Positions 1 through 8,398 are shown, counted from the first letter of the stretch. The stretch is DNA of 35,956 bases from JAYZDF01 sp036337945 (GCA_036337945.1 JAYZDF010000139.1:1-35956); one strand, 5' to 3'. Notes: generated by a model from the letters alone, not told the origin. A program made the numbers and translations.

Positions 1-836
1 TTCGAACTAATCATAACCGCCGTGACATACTCCATCGCCGCGTCTATGCGAGACATCTCCAAAAGATCATTAATGAGTTTTAGCAATTCGAGACCGCTTT
101 GTCGTGACTCTCGCAGAAGTTCTAACTCGTCTGCGTCTTGTCTAGAATTCCGGAGCAAGCGATTGACCGCACCTAAGAGCAGAGTAAGAGGAGTTCGCAT
201 CTCATGAGACAGGTTTGCCAAAATGTTCTGTCTAAATGCCGCCAAATCTCGGAGACGCTTCCTACTTTCGTACTCATTTTTACGAACAATAAACGCAGCT
301 GCCGAACCCGCTACACCAATAACCCCAGTAAAAAAGACAAAGAAATTATTAGTCGCAAAGGTTACCGTATCGGAAATAGACTCTGTGAGCAGAATTCCTA
401 AGTTGTAGATAAGTATGGTCCCTGCTGCGACCAGCATCGTGCGAGTCCAATGCCAAGGCATGAGAACCACGGTGCCCAGCAATACGAGATTTAGCCCGGC
501 ATAATAATCACTTTGGTGCCCTCCCGTATTGAGAACCATTACCTCAATGGACGCCGCACTGAACATGAATGTGACAATCCCGAGCGTCTCAGCCCACCGG
601 TTTTCTTGATCTTTGAGAGAAGCTAAATAGACAAGACCGAACCCTAAAACTGTAAGTCCCCTTATCCATACAAGTTTTTCGAAAAGGACGGGGTCAATGA
701 TTCGGTCGAGAACCGCAAAAAGAGAGAAGCCAATTACACCTATGAAGACCGTCAGTTTGAGCCGGGAATCTGTGAGATCTTTGATTTCCCTTTCAAAACT
801 AGGTGCCTGGCCACGCTCGATTTTTGACGATTTCAT
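1..836 (-). CDS. Six-TM sensor histidine kinase, N-terminal part (cut by window edge)
   Basis: The frame starts at ATG 836 and is open to base 1, giving about 278 residues. Six hydrophobic segments occupy roughly residues 25-195 (the first LTVFIGVIGFSLFAVL, the last FFVFFTGVIGVAGSAAAF). An SDYYAGL motif precedes TM4. After a short coiled linker comes a classic HisKA H-box, ANLSHEMRTPLT, with the phospho-acceptor His near residue 211. The ATPase domain must lie beyond the window. Its ATG overlaps the stop of the upstream methyltransferase gene (ATGA, 4 bp), so the two are probably translationally coupled. The function seen is membrane sensing with His autophosphorylation. The ligand is unknown; the neighbouring methyltransferase suggests a lipid-like signal (inference). 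Confidence 0.9.
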   Translation of the reverse strand, partial: MKSSKIERGQAPSFEREIKDLTDSRLKLTVFIGVIGFSLFAVLDRIIDPVLFEKLVWIRGLTVLGFGLVYLASLKDQENRWAETLGIVTFMFSAASIEVMVLNTGGHQSDYYAGLNLVLLGTVVLMPWHWTRTMLVAAGTILIYNLGILLTESISDTVTFATNNFFVFFTGVIGVAGSAAAFIVRKNEYESRKRLRDLAAFRQNILANLSHEMRTPLTLLLGAVNRLLRNSRQDADELELLRESRQSGLELLKLINDLLEMSRIDAAMEYVTAVMISS

Positions 837-2500
837 TTTTTCCTCATGAGCATAAACAAGTGAGTCTCGTTCTCTTCGCCCACAACCTCAATATCATAAT
901 TTCCATTCATGTCGACCAGACAAGACTGTCCTAACTTCAATAATTGCTCGGGTGTCCGGTATAAGAGTCTCCAATCAAGGATGTGCTCCATGAAAGCTTG
1001 ACCATCGTGTGGCGCAAAATTACCCACGATGAGTACACCCTTGTCACTCAAAAACCGACTCAAACTCTTTATCATGGCTCGTGCAGCCGGAGCAGCAAGA
1101 TAGTCAAATAGCCCCACAGTGTACAAGACATCGAATTTACCGAGTAAAGAATCGACTTCTTTAGGATTGCTTACAATGGTTTTCACAGAAGTATGAAAAT
1201 AGCCAATCGACGAGCTGATGTTCTCATCTACGGAGTCTTCAACCTTTAGCATTCGTCGACTACAGTATGACAAGGCTTCTCGGTCTTGATCGATGAGGGC
1301 AACATCAACTTCTGAATTAGAAACGTTACCGCGCTGGAACAATCTTTGAATTTCTTCCGCTGGACCACAGGCCATAGAACCAATTCGAACTTTTCCTTGG
1401 TCTTTCCGGGCAACCTCTTCTTCCAAGATGCTCGTGAGAAGGTCAACTCGCGCAACCACGGCCTTCGCCGCCGTTAATCGACAGCAGAGACGGTTCACTA
1501 TCTTCGAGTAAATGGAGTCAATTGCGTCGCGTTGCCGATAGATCAGCTCCATGAGCATGTAATCGCCTGCGTAACCTAGCGGTTTATTATAAGCACGGGC
1601 GGGAATCGGAGCGTTGAGCAGTAAGGGATGCAGCAATCGTTTCGCATATTGTCCGGCTGCAAACACTTCTTCGGCACTCATGTTCGTTGATGCTTTATCG
1701 AGCTTTTGAGTGAGCTTGACGAATTCGTCTCCGATGATATCCTCGATTCTCTGAAGTTCGCTTGTCGAAAACTCGTGTCGTTCGCTCGCCTGCTCAAGGA
1801 TTTCAATCTCATTTTTCAAACCAACGAGAAGAGTCACCATATCGGAAATCAACCCACGGTATTCTGCAGAAACGAGGCTTGAGCCAATTTGTTCACGTAA
1901 TTGGTTCAAGTGAAGCTCAAACGCCGCAAGTCGACCGGCCTTCTTATCATTTTGCAGAAGAACCTCTACATCTAGTCCTGTGCCCGCGAGCTTAATCCCT
2001 ACGCGGTCGGGACGATTAGGATGATGAATAACCGTTGCATCTCCACTGTAAACGCATCGTTCACCCGCATGAATCTCTACTTTACTCAAAATCTCGCCGG
2101 ACCGAAAGATGATGTGTTCAGGCGTCTCAAGACCAATTCCGCGCTCTGAAAAATCAAGGACTGGAACACGCATCAATCGTCCTGCGGAATCAAAGAATAC
2201 GAAATGGAGGTTAGTATTCTGCAGACTTTCCGCCCGATGACGAGTGAGGCGAAATCGAATCTCTTCGAGGGGAGCGCCCGGTAAGTCTTCGTGGTTGACC
2301 CCCGGATTGGGAGGCGGAGATGAAGCAGGAGGTCTGATATCAGTAGTGTCTGCCGCCCGATCTACAGGCTCTGGCGCGAGTTTTAGACAACTCGCATTCG
2401 ATGTATCCTCGTCTCGTACGGATTCTGGCTCGTGGTCCGTACCTTCCGACTTTTTAGAGTCTTGATTCTTTTTCGGTAGAAATTTTGCAGTTTGATTCAC
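833..2500 (-). CDS. PilZ-like domain / SAM-dependent methyltransferase fusion
   Basis: 555 aa, starting at GTG 2500. Residues 1-75 are a charged, proline-rich disordered leader. Residues about 77-185 look like a PilZ-type beta-barrel (RFRLTRHR..., VPVLDFSERGIGLET). A helical middle contains NKPLGYAGDYMLMELIY near residue 310. The C-terminal third is a class I methyltransferase with a SAM loop GSMACGPAEEI near residue 372 and a later LYTVGLFDYL strand/helix. The PLGYAGDY element is one I associate with proteins annotated as 3-hydroxypalmitate methyl ester (extracellular factor) biosynthesis, the PhcB-type activity of Ralstonia; that is recollection, not a search. It is coupled to the histidine kinase gene by an ATGA overlap and is divergent from the receiver-kinase gene. 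A cytoplasmic methyltransferase acting on a small molecule or fatty acid is likely, but the substrate is not shown by sequence. Confidence 0.8.
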   Translation of the reverse strand: MNQTAKFLPKKNQDSKKSEGTDHEPESVRDEDTSNASCLKLAPEPVDRAADTTDIRPPASSPPPNPGVNHEDLPGAPLEEIRFRLTRHRAESLQNTNLHFVFFDSAGRLMRVPVLDFSERGIGLETPEHIIFRSGEILSKVEIHAGERCVYSGDATVIHHPNRPDRVGIKLAGTGLDVEVLLQNDKKAGRLAAFELHLNQLREQIGSSLVSAEYRGLISDMVTLLVGLKNEIEILEQASERHEFSTSELQRIEDIIGDEFVKLTQKLDKASTNMSAEEVFAAGQYAKRLLHPLLLNAPIPARAYNKPLGYAGDYMLMELIYRQRDAIDSIYSKIVNRLCCRLTAAKAVVARVDLLTSILEEEVARKDQGKVRIGSMACGPAEEIQRLFQRGNVSNSEVDVALIDQDREALSYCSRRMLKVEDSVDENISSSIGYFHTSVKTIVSNPKEVDSLLGKFDVLYTVGLFDYLAAPAARAMIKSLSRFLSDKGVLIVGNFAPHDGQAFMEHILDWRLLYRTPEQLLKLGQSCLVDMNGNYDIEVVGEENETHLFMLMRKK

Positions 2501-2513
2501 AACACGTTAATAA
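2485..2513 (+). promoter_or_regulatory. Candidate sigma70 promoter of the receiver-kinase gene
   Basis: TTGCAG (2485-2490), 17 bp, then TAATAA (2508-2513). The predicted start near 2520 gives a short leader carrying GGAG (2523-2526) 10 nt before TTG 2537. It overlaps the first codons of the divergent methyltransferase gene, whose own -10 would be the TTTATTA on the other strand in the same 36-bp gap, so the two promoters must be mutually exclusive or overlapping. Confidence 0.4.
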
Positions 2514-2536
2514 ATCATCAATGGAGATCGCGCCAA

Positions 2537-3601
2537 TTGTCGTCCAAAATTCTTATCGTTGATGATGAAGCAGTGCAGTTAAGCACTATGGCGCTTATTC
2601 TGGGACGTGAGCATGAAGTCGTAACAGCTAACTCCGGCCCGGATGCGTTGGAGAAGTTCGTCCCGGGCGAATTCGCCGTTGTAGTTTCGGACCTAAAAAT
2701 GCCCGGCTGCGATGGTATTGACCTCCTCGAACAAATCGCTGACCGAGACCCGACCTGTGCTCGTATCTTACTGACCGCCTTCGGTCGGCGCGAAGCGATC
2801 ATTGACGCCGTTAACCGCGGCAAGATTTACATGTTTTTGGATAAACCTTGCGACCCAGGAACTCTGAAGCTTTCTGTTCAGCGCGCGGTCGAAAGATGGA
2901 ATCTACAAAATGAAACGAAACGGCTATCAGATCGGGTTACTGATATGGAAAAGGTCGCCACAGCCGGCCGCTTTGCATCCTGTGTGGGACACGACATTCG
3001 AAACTACCTCGTCCCGGTACTTATGGCCTGCGAAGAAACGGACCCGAATGAAATAAGAGAATCGCTCGAAACAGCACGAAATGCCAGTGAGGCTATCTTG
3101 GCCCTCGTCTCAGAGATGCAAGCCCTAGCCAAGGGCGGAAAGCCTCAATACACTCTGAAATCCGGAGCCATCACTAACTTGCTCATCGACAGTAAAAGAT
3201 GGCTCGAAAGAAGCCCTATCGCCCGGAGTAAAGACCTCGTTGTAGAGCCAGGTACTCCGTGTAACGTCCTACACTGCGAAGCCAGCCTTAGGCGCGTCTT
3301 CGTGAACCTCATGAAAAATGCACTTGAAGCGACGGGCGAACAGACCCGCGTGAAAGTCATCGCAAGCCATGATGATAAAAACCTCAAAATTGACTTTATC
3401 GATGAGGGACAAGGTATGTCTCCTGAAATCGCAGAAAAGTGTTTCGACCCTTTCTTTTCGACAAAGGGTGACCAAGGTACAGGTTTGGGCCTCTATATTT
3501 GCCGTACAATTATTGATGGGCACAATGGACAGCTCTCCGTGAAAAGTACGCCCAAACAGGGGACCTGCTTCACAATCACCCTCCCCTTAGCGCAAACTTA
3601 A
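2537..3601 (+). CDS. Response regulator receiver fused to histidine kinase
   Basis: 354 aa from TTG 2537, chosen because GGAG sits 10 nt upstream and the receiver begins immediately (SSKILIVDDEAVQ); an in-frame TTG at 2492 lacks this. Residues 1-120 are a receiver: acidic DDE, phospho-acceptor Asp in SDLKMPG, Thr in LLTAFG and Lys in LDKP are all present. A kinase follows with a diverged H-box (ASCVGHDIRNYLVPVL), N-box (NLMKNALEA), G1 (DEGQGMS), F (FDPFF) and G2 (GTGLGLYI). No membrane segment is present, so it is cytoplasmic. The receiver-then-kinase order makes it a relay protein rather than a DNA-binding regulator, as in PhcR of Ralstonia. Divergence from the six-TM kinase and methyltransferase suggests one pathway. 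Confidence 0.92.
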   Translation: MSSKILIVDDEAVQLSTMALILGREHEVVTANSGPDALEKFVPGEFAVVVSDLKMPGCDGIDLLEQIADRDPTCARILLTAFGRREAIIDAVNRGKIYMFLDKPCDPGTLKLSVQRAVERWNLQNETKRLSDRVTDMEKVATAGRFASCVGHDIRNYLVPVLMACEETDPNEIRESLETARNASEAILALVSEMQALAKGGKPQYTLKSGAITNLLIDSKRWLERSPIARSKDLVVEPGTPCNVLHCEASLRRVFVNLMKNALEATGEQTRVKVIASHDDKNLKIDFIDEGQGMSPEIAEKCFDPFFSTKGDQGTGLGLYICRTIIDGHNGQLSVKSTPKQGTCFTITLPLAQT

Positions 3602-3677
3602 GCGCAGCAAAGTCCCTCATTACGAATAATCTTATCGCGATTTGTTCTCAGAACAGCCTCTCGCAGGAGGTTACGGG

Positions 3678-5333
3678 CTAAGCGACAGCTCTAATCAGTT
3701 CAGCATGATTAGGCGTCGACTTTTTCGATTCATAATCTGCCTTCATTTTTGCTCGCTGTACTTTGCCGCTCGTGGTGAGAGGCACTTTATCAACACTAAC
3801 AACTTCTACTTTAGTGGTTCCAGTACTGGATACCACTTGAGATTTAAGCAATTTCCAAAGTTCGTCATCCGGGCGATTTCGGGGTGACGGTTCCACCGCC
3901 ACAACGAGCTTCTCAGTACCGTTCTCTGCATCTAAAACCCCAAATGCAACCACTTTACGGCAGTGTTTCCCTAAAACGTTTCGAGATGTCTCTTCGACAT
4001 CGAACGGAAGAATATTTCGGCCGTCAACAATGATAAGGTCCTTCTTCCGGCCCGTTATGAACAGTTCGCCGTCCGCCATGAAACCCAAATCTCCGGTGCG
4101 ATATGTGGTTGGGCCTACGAAAATATCATTTTGGCCGTCCAGGTAACCGCGCGAAACAGAGGGTCCGGAGACTTCAATTTCTCCAATCTTCCAGTCACCC
4201 AGATATCTATCCTCAGAGACGATACGAACGCTCGTGCTTTTCGCGGGCCTGCCAACACCTACGAGTACGACGGCCGAGGCTTCATTATTGCTTACTTCAA
4301 CACGATTTTCAGCCAGAGCTTTTCGATCGGCGCTTATAGCCAATAAAGATTGACCTGGCATTCGGGAGGTTATTTTTAAGGTGCCTTCCGCAGCCCCATA
4401 GCAAGGAACAATGGAGTTCGACCTGAGACCATACGACGCGAATTTCGCCTCAAAAGATTGAATCGTTGACGCCAGCACCATCTCAGCACCATTCCAGCAG
4501 ATTCTCCAGGACGAGAGATCCAGGTCATTAATCTCTCTGTCTTTCACTAAACGAACGCAATATTCATACGCGAAATTCGGCGCCATACTCACACTGCCAC
4601 GATGCTCAGAAATCGCACGAAGCCAACGCGCCGGCCGCCTGATGAAGGTCATAGGGTCCATTAAGACACTATTTAGACCCCAAGATGCAGGACCAAACAG
4701 CCCCGCTATGAAGCCCATGTCGTGATAAAGCGGAAGCCAACTGACGACAACATCCTTTTTGGTGAAGTCGGCACCATCAGCAATCGCTTCTAGATTTGTG
4801 CAAAAATTCTCCTGAGAAACCTGAACTCCGCGGGGCTGGCGAGTACTCCCGGAAGAAAATTGGATCAACGCATCTTGAGACTCTACACGATATTGGAAAT
4901 CACTCTCTTTCTCGATTTTTTGTGGCAAAGGATAAAGCTGCGCAGCCCATGAATCTGGTAATTTCCGAAGACGTTCATGTGCGAACTGCGGCAAGAAAAT
5001 ACACTTCGCTTTGGTGACCGCTAGTACCTGTGAGAGCAACTCCTTTTGAGCGGTGGCAGATGGACGTGGTTGAGGCAACACAATTGGAGTAGCACCACAT
5101 AAGTTCACAGCGATGAGTGTCTCAACTAATTCTGGAGAAGTGTTGCCTAACAATATGACGTAGTCACGAGGCATGACGAGTTCTTCACTGACAAGCGTTT
5201 GTGCCCTTAGCTCCGCGTTTTCGAGTAATTTGTGCCATGTGAGCTGCGTGTACCTAGACCCATCCGCAGAATAAAAGGACACATGATTACCGGCTTTGGC
5301 CGCGCGTACAACCAGTTGACGAAGTGAACTCAC
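3678..5333 (-). CDS. Fatty acyl-AMP ligase (FAAL family)
   Basis: 551 aa starting at GTG 5333, with AAGGAG 7 nt upstream. It is an adenylate-forming enzyme: P-loop SSGSTRQPRGVQVS, LPLYHDMG, YGAAEGT, YRTGDLG, the hinge GRKKDLIIVDGRNI, and the catalytic Lys in TTSGKVQR near the C-terminus. The LPLYHDMG motif and the extra segment containing ALAENRV followed by GVGRP are what I expect of FAALs, which pass the acyl adenylate to an ACP rather than to CoA. An ACP gene ends 11 bp upstream in the same operon, which supports that reaction: fatty acid + ATP, then loading of the ACP. No PKS/NRPS module is in view, so the product is unknown. Confidence 0.9.
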   Translation of the reverse strand: MSSLRQLVVRAAKAGNHVSFYSADGSRYTQLTWHKLLENAELRAQTLVSEELVMPRDYVILLGNTSPELVETLIAVNLCGATPIVLPQPRPSATAQKELLSQVLAVTKAKCIFLPQFAHERLRKLPDSWAAQLYPLPQKIEKESDFQYRVESQDALIQFSSGSTRQPRGVQVSQENFCTNLEAIADGADFTKKDVVVSWLPLYHDMGFIAGLFGPASWGLNSVLMDPMTFIRRPARWLRAISEHRGSVSMAPNFAYEYCVRLVKDREINDLDLSSWRICWNGAEMVLASTIQSFEAKFASYGLRSNSIVPCYGAAEGTLKITSRMPGQSLLAISADRKALAENRVEVSNNEASAVVLVGVGRPAKSTSVRIVSEDRYLGDWKIGEIEVSGPSVSRGYLDGQNDIFVGPTTYRTGDLGFMADGELFITGRKKDLIIVDGRNILPFDVEETSRNVLGKHCRKVVAFGVLDAENGTEKLVVAVEPSPRNRPDDELWKLLKSQVVSSTGTTKVEVVSVDKVPLTTSGKVQRAKMKADYESKKSTPNHAELIRAVA

Positions 5334-5344
5334 CTGACGGCTCC

Positions 5345-5617
5345 TTACGAATTTTGAGTCGAGCAGATGGTCTCGATGAATTCGCCTACAGACTCAGCAA
5401 GAATTAAATGCTCAAAAGGCAAAATCGCATTGAATTTTTGTTCAAGCAAATCAACGACTTCAGCAACGGAGATCGAATCAATTCCTACATCTTCAAGCCG
5501 CATATCCAATTCCAAGATTTCAAGAGGTTGCGGTTTATTTCCACGCGCGGTCTTTACCTGCGATACAGCAATCGACAATTCTTTGAGAACCTTTGTTCTG
5601 TGTTCTGTTTGCGTCAT
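5345..5617 (-). CDS. Acyl carrier protein
   Basis: 90 aa. The motif GIDSISVAEVVDLLE holds the Ser that would take the phosphopantetheine arm (DS within GIDS). Length and helical pattern match a free-standing ACP. It precedes the fatty acyl-AMP ligase by 11 bp and is its probable acceptor. There is no convincing Shine-Dalgarno at ATG 5617; a TATTAT hexamer lies 7 nt upstream, so a leaderless message from its own promoter is possible in addition to read-through from the gene at 6288. Confidence 0.9.
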   Translation of the reverse strand: MTQTEHRTKVLKELSIAVSQVKTARGNKPQPLEILELDMRLEDVGIDSISVAEVVDLLEQKFNAILPFEHLILAESVGEFIETICSTQNS

Positions 5618-5630
5618 CGCCTACATAATA
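5618..5630 (-). promoter_or_regulatory. Candidate leaderless promoter (-10 TATTAT) of the ACP gene
   Basis: On the minus strand TATTAT (5630-5625) is followed by 7 nt and then ATG 5617. No Shine-Dalgarno is visible. It fits the leaderless pattern seen at other starts in this window. Confidence 0.35.
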
Positions 5631-5685
5631 AGTAGCACAGCTATTTCATCAAATTTTTGGCCATCACCCGTAAATACCCGCCAAA

Positions 5686-6288
5686 TCATCCTTTTTGAGG
5701 GACCCATCCATTCAGTGCCTTCTGGACGAATTCAAATCGGTCCTGCCCCCAGAAAACAAGCTCATTGACGATATAACTCGGTGCGCCACAGATACCTCTG
5801 GTCACGGCCTCAGCAGTATTATCCTTAAGTTTTTGTTTTATCGAGGGGTCCTGGGTCTTCTGAAGCATGTGGTCAGCATCTAGATTGTGCTCTTCTAAAA
5901 TTCGACGCAGGGATGCTTCGTCATTCAAATCACCGTTATGAGCCCACATCAATTCAAACAACGACAGACTCAATGGGGCACGTTTCTCAGCATCAACTTG
6001 AAGAGCAAGCCTTAATGCCGTTACGCTTTTTTGCGGGAACTGGTCAGGAAATACGAGAGGCACATCCCAATGTTCCGCCCATCGATACTGGTCCTTCATT
6101 GCTATCGAAGCTTTCGCCGGCACGAAGGAAGCAATCGGTACAACCGGAGTTCCGATTTCTTTGAAGAGTCCTCCAAGTAAAAAAGGTCGCCATACCACCG
6201 TATGCCCGGCACATACTCTCTCAACTTGAGTTGCCCCCAAGTAAGCGAAGGGACTAGAAAAATCGTAAAAGAACTCACAGACCGCCAT
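5686..6288 (-). CDS. DsbA-family / 2-hydroxychromene-2-carboxylate isomerase-like protein
   Basis: 200 aa, the usual length of the family. The N-terminus FFYDFSSPFAYLG is the thioredoxin-fold start of kappa-class GST/HCCA isomerases, with Ser in place of a CxxC pair. The C-terminal signature GICGAPSYIVNELVFWGQDR is also typical. No signal peptide is seen, so it is cytoplasmic and probably glutathione- or CoA-dependent. It is the first gene of the minus-strand operon leading into the ACP (68 bp away) and FAAL. Its place in a lipid pathway is inferred from context only; family members also act in aromatic degradation, of which there is no other sign here. Confidence 0.85.
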   Translation of the reverse strand: MAVCEFFYDFSSPFAYLGATQVERVCAGHTVVWRPFLLGGLFKEIGTPVVPIASFVPAKASIAMKDQYRWAEHWDVPLVFPDQFPQKSVTALRLALQVDAEKRAPLSLSLFELMWAHNGDLNDEASLRRILEEHNLDADHMLQKTQDPSIKQKLKDNTAEAVTRGICGAPSYIVNELVFWGQDRFEFVQKALNGWVPQKG

Positions 6289-6303
6289 AGCAAGCGTATA
6301 GTA
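6289..6303 (-). promoter_or_regulatory. Candidate leaderless promoter (-10 TACTAT) before the DsbA-like gene
   Basis: TACTAT (6303-6298, minus) is followed by exactly 9 nt and then ATG 6288. There is no Shine-Dalgarno. This would place transcription initiation at or next to the start codon. The -35 is weak. Confidence 0.5.
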
Positions 6304-6366
6304 CAGTGATTGTTTACTTTGAGCATCTCGTTTTTACCCTGAAACTCTTTATTCCAGTTTTTGAAA

Positions 6367-6384
6367 TGCTACACTAGACACACG
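6367..6384 (+). promoter_or_regulatory. Candidate leaderless extended -10 promoter of the Ser/Thr kinase gene
   Basis: TG (6367-6368), one base, then TACACT (6370-6375) forms an extended -10. Nine nt later is ATG 6385, and no Shine-Dalgarno is present. If correct, the alternative upstream TTG start at 6361 lies inside the promoter and is not used. Confidence 0.5.
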
Positions 6385-7758
6385 ATGCAGAAACGCCTCG
6401 GGAGATACTTGTTACTTCATCCCTTAGCTCAAGGAGGTATGGGCGAACTCTTTATTTCGGAACACACGGGGCTGTCAGGATTTGCAAAAAGAGTTGTTCT
6501 CAAGCGCATCAAACCAGAGCTCGCTAGGCAGAAGCGCTACGTTGAACTTTTTCTGAATGAAGCGCGCGTGGGCTCGTTTCTTAATCATCCGAACATCGTC
6601 CACATATTTGATGTGGGTCACGAAGACGACCAGTTATGGCTGGTTATGGAATACGTCGAAGGCGTAGACCTTAAGCGTCTTGTTCGACGTACTTTTCTTG
6701 CGAAACAGCCATTACTACCCGAGGCGCTTGCAACCATCTTTGTTCAAGTCCTCGACGCACTTGAAGAAGCACATAAAGGTGGCCCTGCGATGGGCGAGCC
6801 TATCATTCACCGTGATCTCTCTCCCGAAAATATACTAATCACCCCCACAGGAACGATAAAAGTTCTGGATTTTGGGCTCGCGAAATGGGTCCCTGGTCAG
6901 GAATCAGTTCCCTCCTTAGAGGGGAAACAAATCATTGGGAAAACTCGTTATATGCCACCAGAGCAACTCCACGGTCAGAATGTCGACGCGAGAAGCGATT
7001 TGTTTTCGTTAGGAGTAGTATTCTATGAAGCACTGACAAACGCTCTTCCTTTCGGAACCGGCACTGCTTTAGAAACCGCTACGAATATTCTCTCAGGCCC
7101 TCCTCCTGCGCTGACAATTTTCAACCCCCGAGTCCCCCCTGCCCTTGAAAAAATCATAGAGAAGTCGCTTCAACCTAAACCTGACCGACGTTTTCAATCG
7201 GCAGCAGAAATGCGCGACGCATTGATAAGTTATATAGAAAACACCGGAACTGCGATGCCTCTTGGAACAATCCGTAAGCTTCTCAACCCGGGCGCCAACA
7301 GTAAAAAAACTAAAAACCCTGAAAGTATTTCTTTCGACGGAACACCGACGGAAGTGTCACTCGCTGTCGCTAAACGTTGTGGTAAATGTGGAGGCGAATT
7401 CTGCGCCCACTTGTATATGGGAACACTTTTAGACCTATGTCTTCGATGCGAAGGAATCTGGCTAGACTTTGGAGAAGTTCAAAGGTTACTGGGTGAAATT
7501 CGTACGTTTGGGAAGCATCAGGAGCCTAAACTCTCTGAATCTGTTGATCTGGATAGAGTCGTTGGCTCCTGTCCTCAATGCCGTATCGGATTAAAACCAT
7601 ACGCAGTCCCCAACCATAATGTATCGTTCGAAATCTGTCCGAAGTGTTACGGTGTATGGTTAGACCGCGACGAAATCAGGCTATTCAGAAATCAAGACGT
7701 GGTCACCTGGTTTCGAATTCTTCTTGATTCGATTGTGAACTTACCTGCGCAGTATTAA
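6385..7758 (+). CDS. Ser/Thr protein kinase with two C-terminal TFIIB-type zinc ribbons
   Basis: 457 aa from ATG 6385. It is a Hanks-type kinase with a glycine loop AQGGMGELF, catalytic Lys in VVLKRIKPEL, HRDLSPENIL near residue 141, DFGLAKW near residue 162, and the DARSDLFSLGVV and PDRRF motifs. All key catalytic residues are intact, so activity is expected. No membrane helix is apparent. After a linker, two zinc ribbons follow (about residues 330-372 and 394-440), each with CxxC...CxxCxGxWLDxxE, the zf-TFIIB (PF13453-like) signature. It is convergent with recR. The ribbons may bind a partner or sense metal/redox (inference). Confidence 0.93.
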   Translation: MQKRLGRYLLLHPLAQGGMGELFISEHTGLSGFAKRVVLKRIKPELARQKRYVELFLNEARVGSFLNHPNIVHIFDVGHEDDQLWLVMEYVEGVDLKRLVRRTFLAKQPLLPEALATIFVQVLDALEEAHKGGPAMGEPIIHRDLSPENILITPTGTIKVLDFGLAKWVPGQESVPSLEGKQIIGKTRYMPPEQLHGQNVDARSDLFSLGVVFYEALTNALPFGTGTALETATNILSGPPPALTIFNPRVPPALEKIIEKSLQPKPDRRFQSAAEMRDALISYIENTGTAMPLGTIRKLLNPGANSKKTKNPESISFDGTPTEVSLAVAKRCGKCGGEFCAHLYMGTLLDLCLRCEGIWLDFGEVQRLLGEIRTFGKHQEPKLSESVDLDRVVGSCPQCRIGLKPYAVPNHNVSFEICPKCYGVWLDRDEIRLFRNQDVVTWFRILLDSIVNLPAQY

Positions 7759-7771
7759 CGCTAGCCCAACG

Positions 7772-8398
7772 TCAGGCTGATAGTTGATGGCGGCCACTAA
7801 ACGCTTTGGAAATCGTAGCCGGGTCCGCATACTCAAAATCCCCACCTATAGGCATCCCTGAGGCAATTCGAGAAACTTTGATTCCGAGTGGCGTCAGAAC
7901 TCTCGCAAGATATAATGCTGTCGCTTCACCATCAACGCTAGGGTTCGTAGCAATGATGACTTCCGAAGTGTCTCGTTCTTCTTCAGTTTGCAATCTTGTC
8001 AGCAGCTCCTTTAATTTAATTTCGTCCGGACCTATTCCCTCAAGAGGAGAAATTGCGCCGTGTAGTACATGATATCGACCTCTAAATTCTTTGCTGCGTT
8101 CAATTGCGATTAGGTCACTTACGTTTTCTACAACACAGATTGTCTCTGTGATGCGCCGCGTATCTGAGCAAATTTTACAAATCCTCTGATTCGTAAAATT
8201 CTGACAGACCTCGCACAGTCTTATTTGTGTGCCTACGTCGAGCAACGCATCAGCCATAGATTTTGTATATTCAGGGCCCGATTTTATAATGAAGAAGGCA
8301 AGCCTCGTTGCTGTTTTCTCACCAATACCCGGCAGCCTCATGAGGACTTGGACCAGTTTAGCAATGGGGTCTACACCCTGAGCTTGCGGAGAAGTCAT
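7772..8398 (-). CDS. recR: Recombination mediator protein RecR
   Basis: 208 aa, near the usual length of about 200. In order it has the N-terminal HhH region (LMRLPGIGEKTATRLAFFI), a C4 zinc finger (CEVCQNFTNQRICKIC) and a Toprim domain (ICVVENVSDLIAIE...; later ATNPSVDGEATALYL). It acts with RecF/RecO to load RecA on gapped DNA. The start lies 3 bp after the stop of the ybaB gene, so the two are probably translated together. It is the last gene of the dnaX-ybaB-recR operon. Confidence 0.98.
   Translation of the reverse strand: MTSPQAQGVDPIAKLVQVLMRLPGIGEKTATRLAFFIIKSGPEYTKSMADALLDVGTQIRLCEVCQNFTNQRICKICSDTRRITETICVVENVSDLIAIERSKEFRGRYHVLHGAISPLEGIGPDEIKLKELLTRLQTEEERDTSEVIIATNPSVDGEATALYLARVLTPLGIKVSRIASGMPIGGDFEYADPATISKAFSGRHQLSA

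Noticed and set aside
5367..5768. 133-aa plus-strand frame opposite the ACP and DsbA-like genes
   Set aside because: It is antisense to the ACP with its clear GIDS motif and spans the operon gap; Ser/Ile-rich low-information product.
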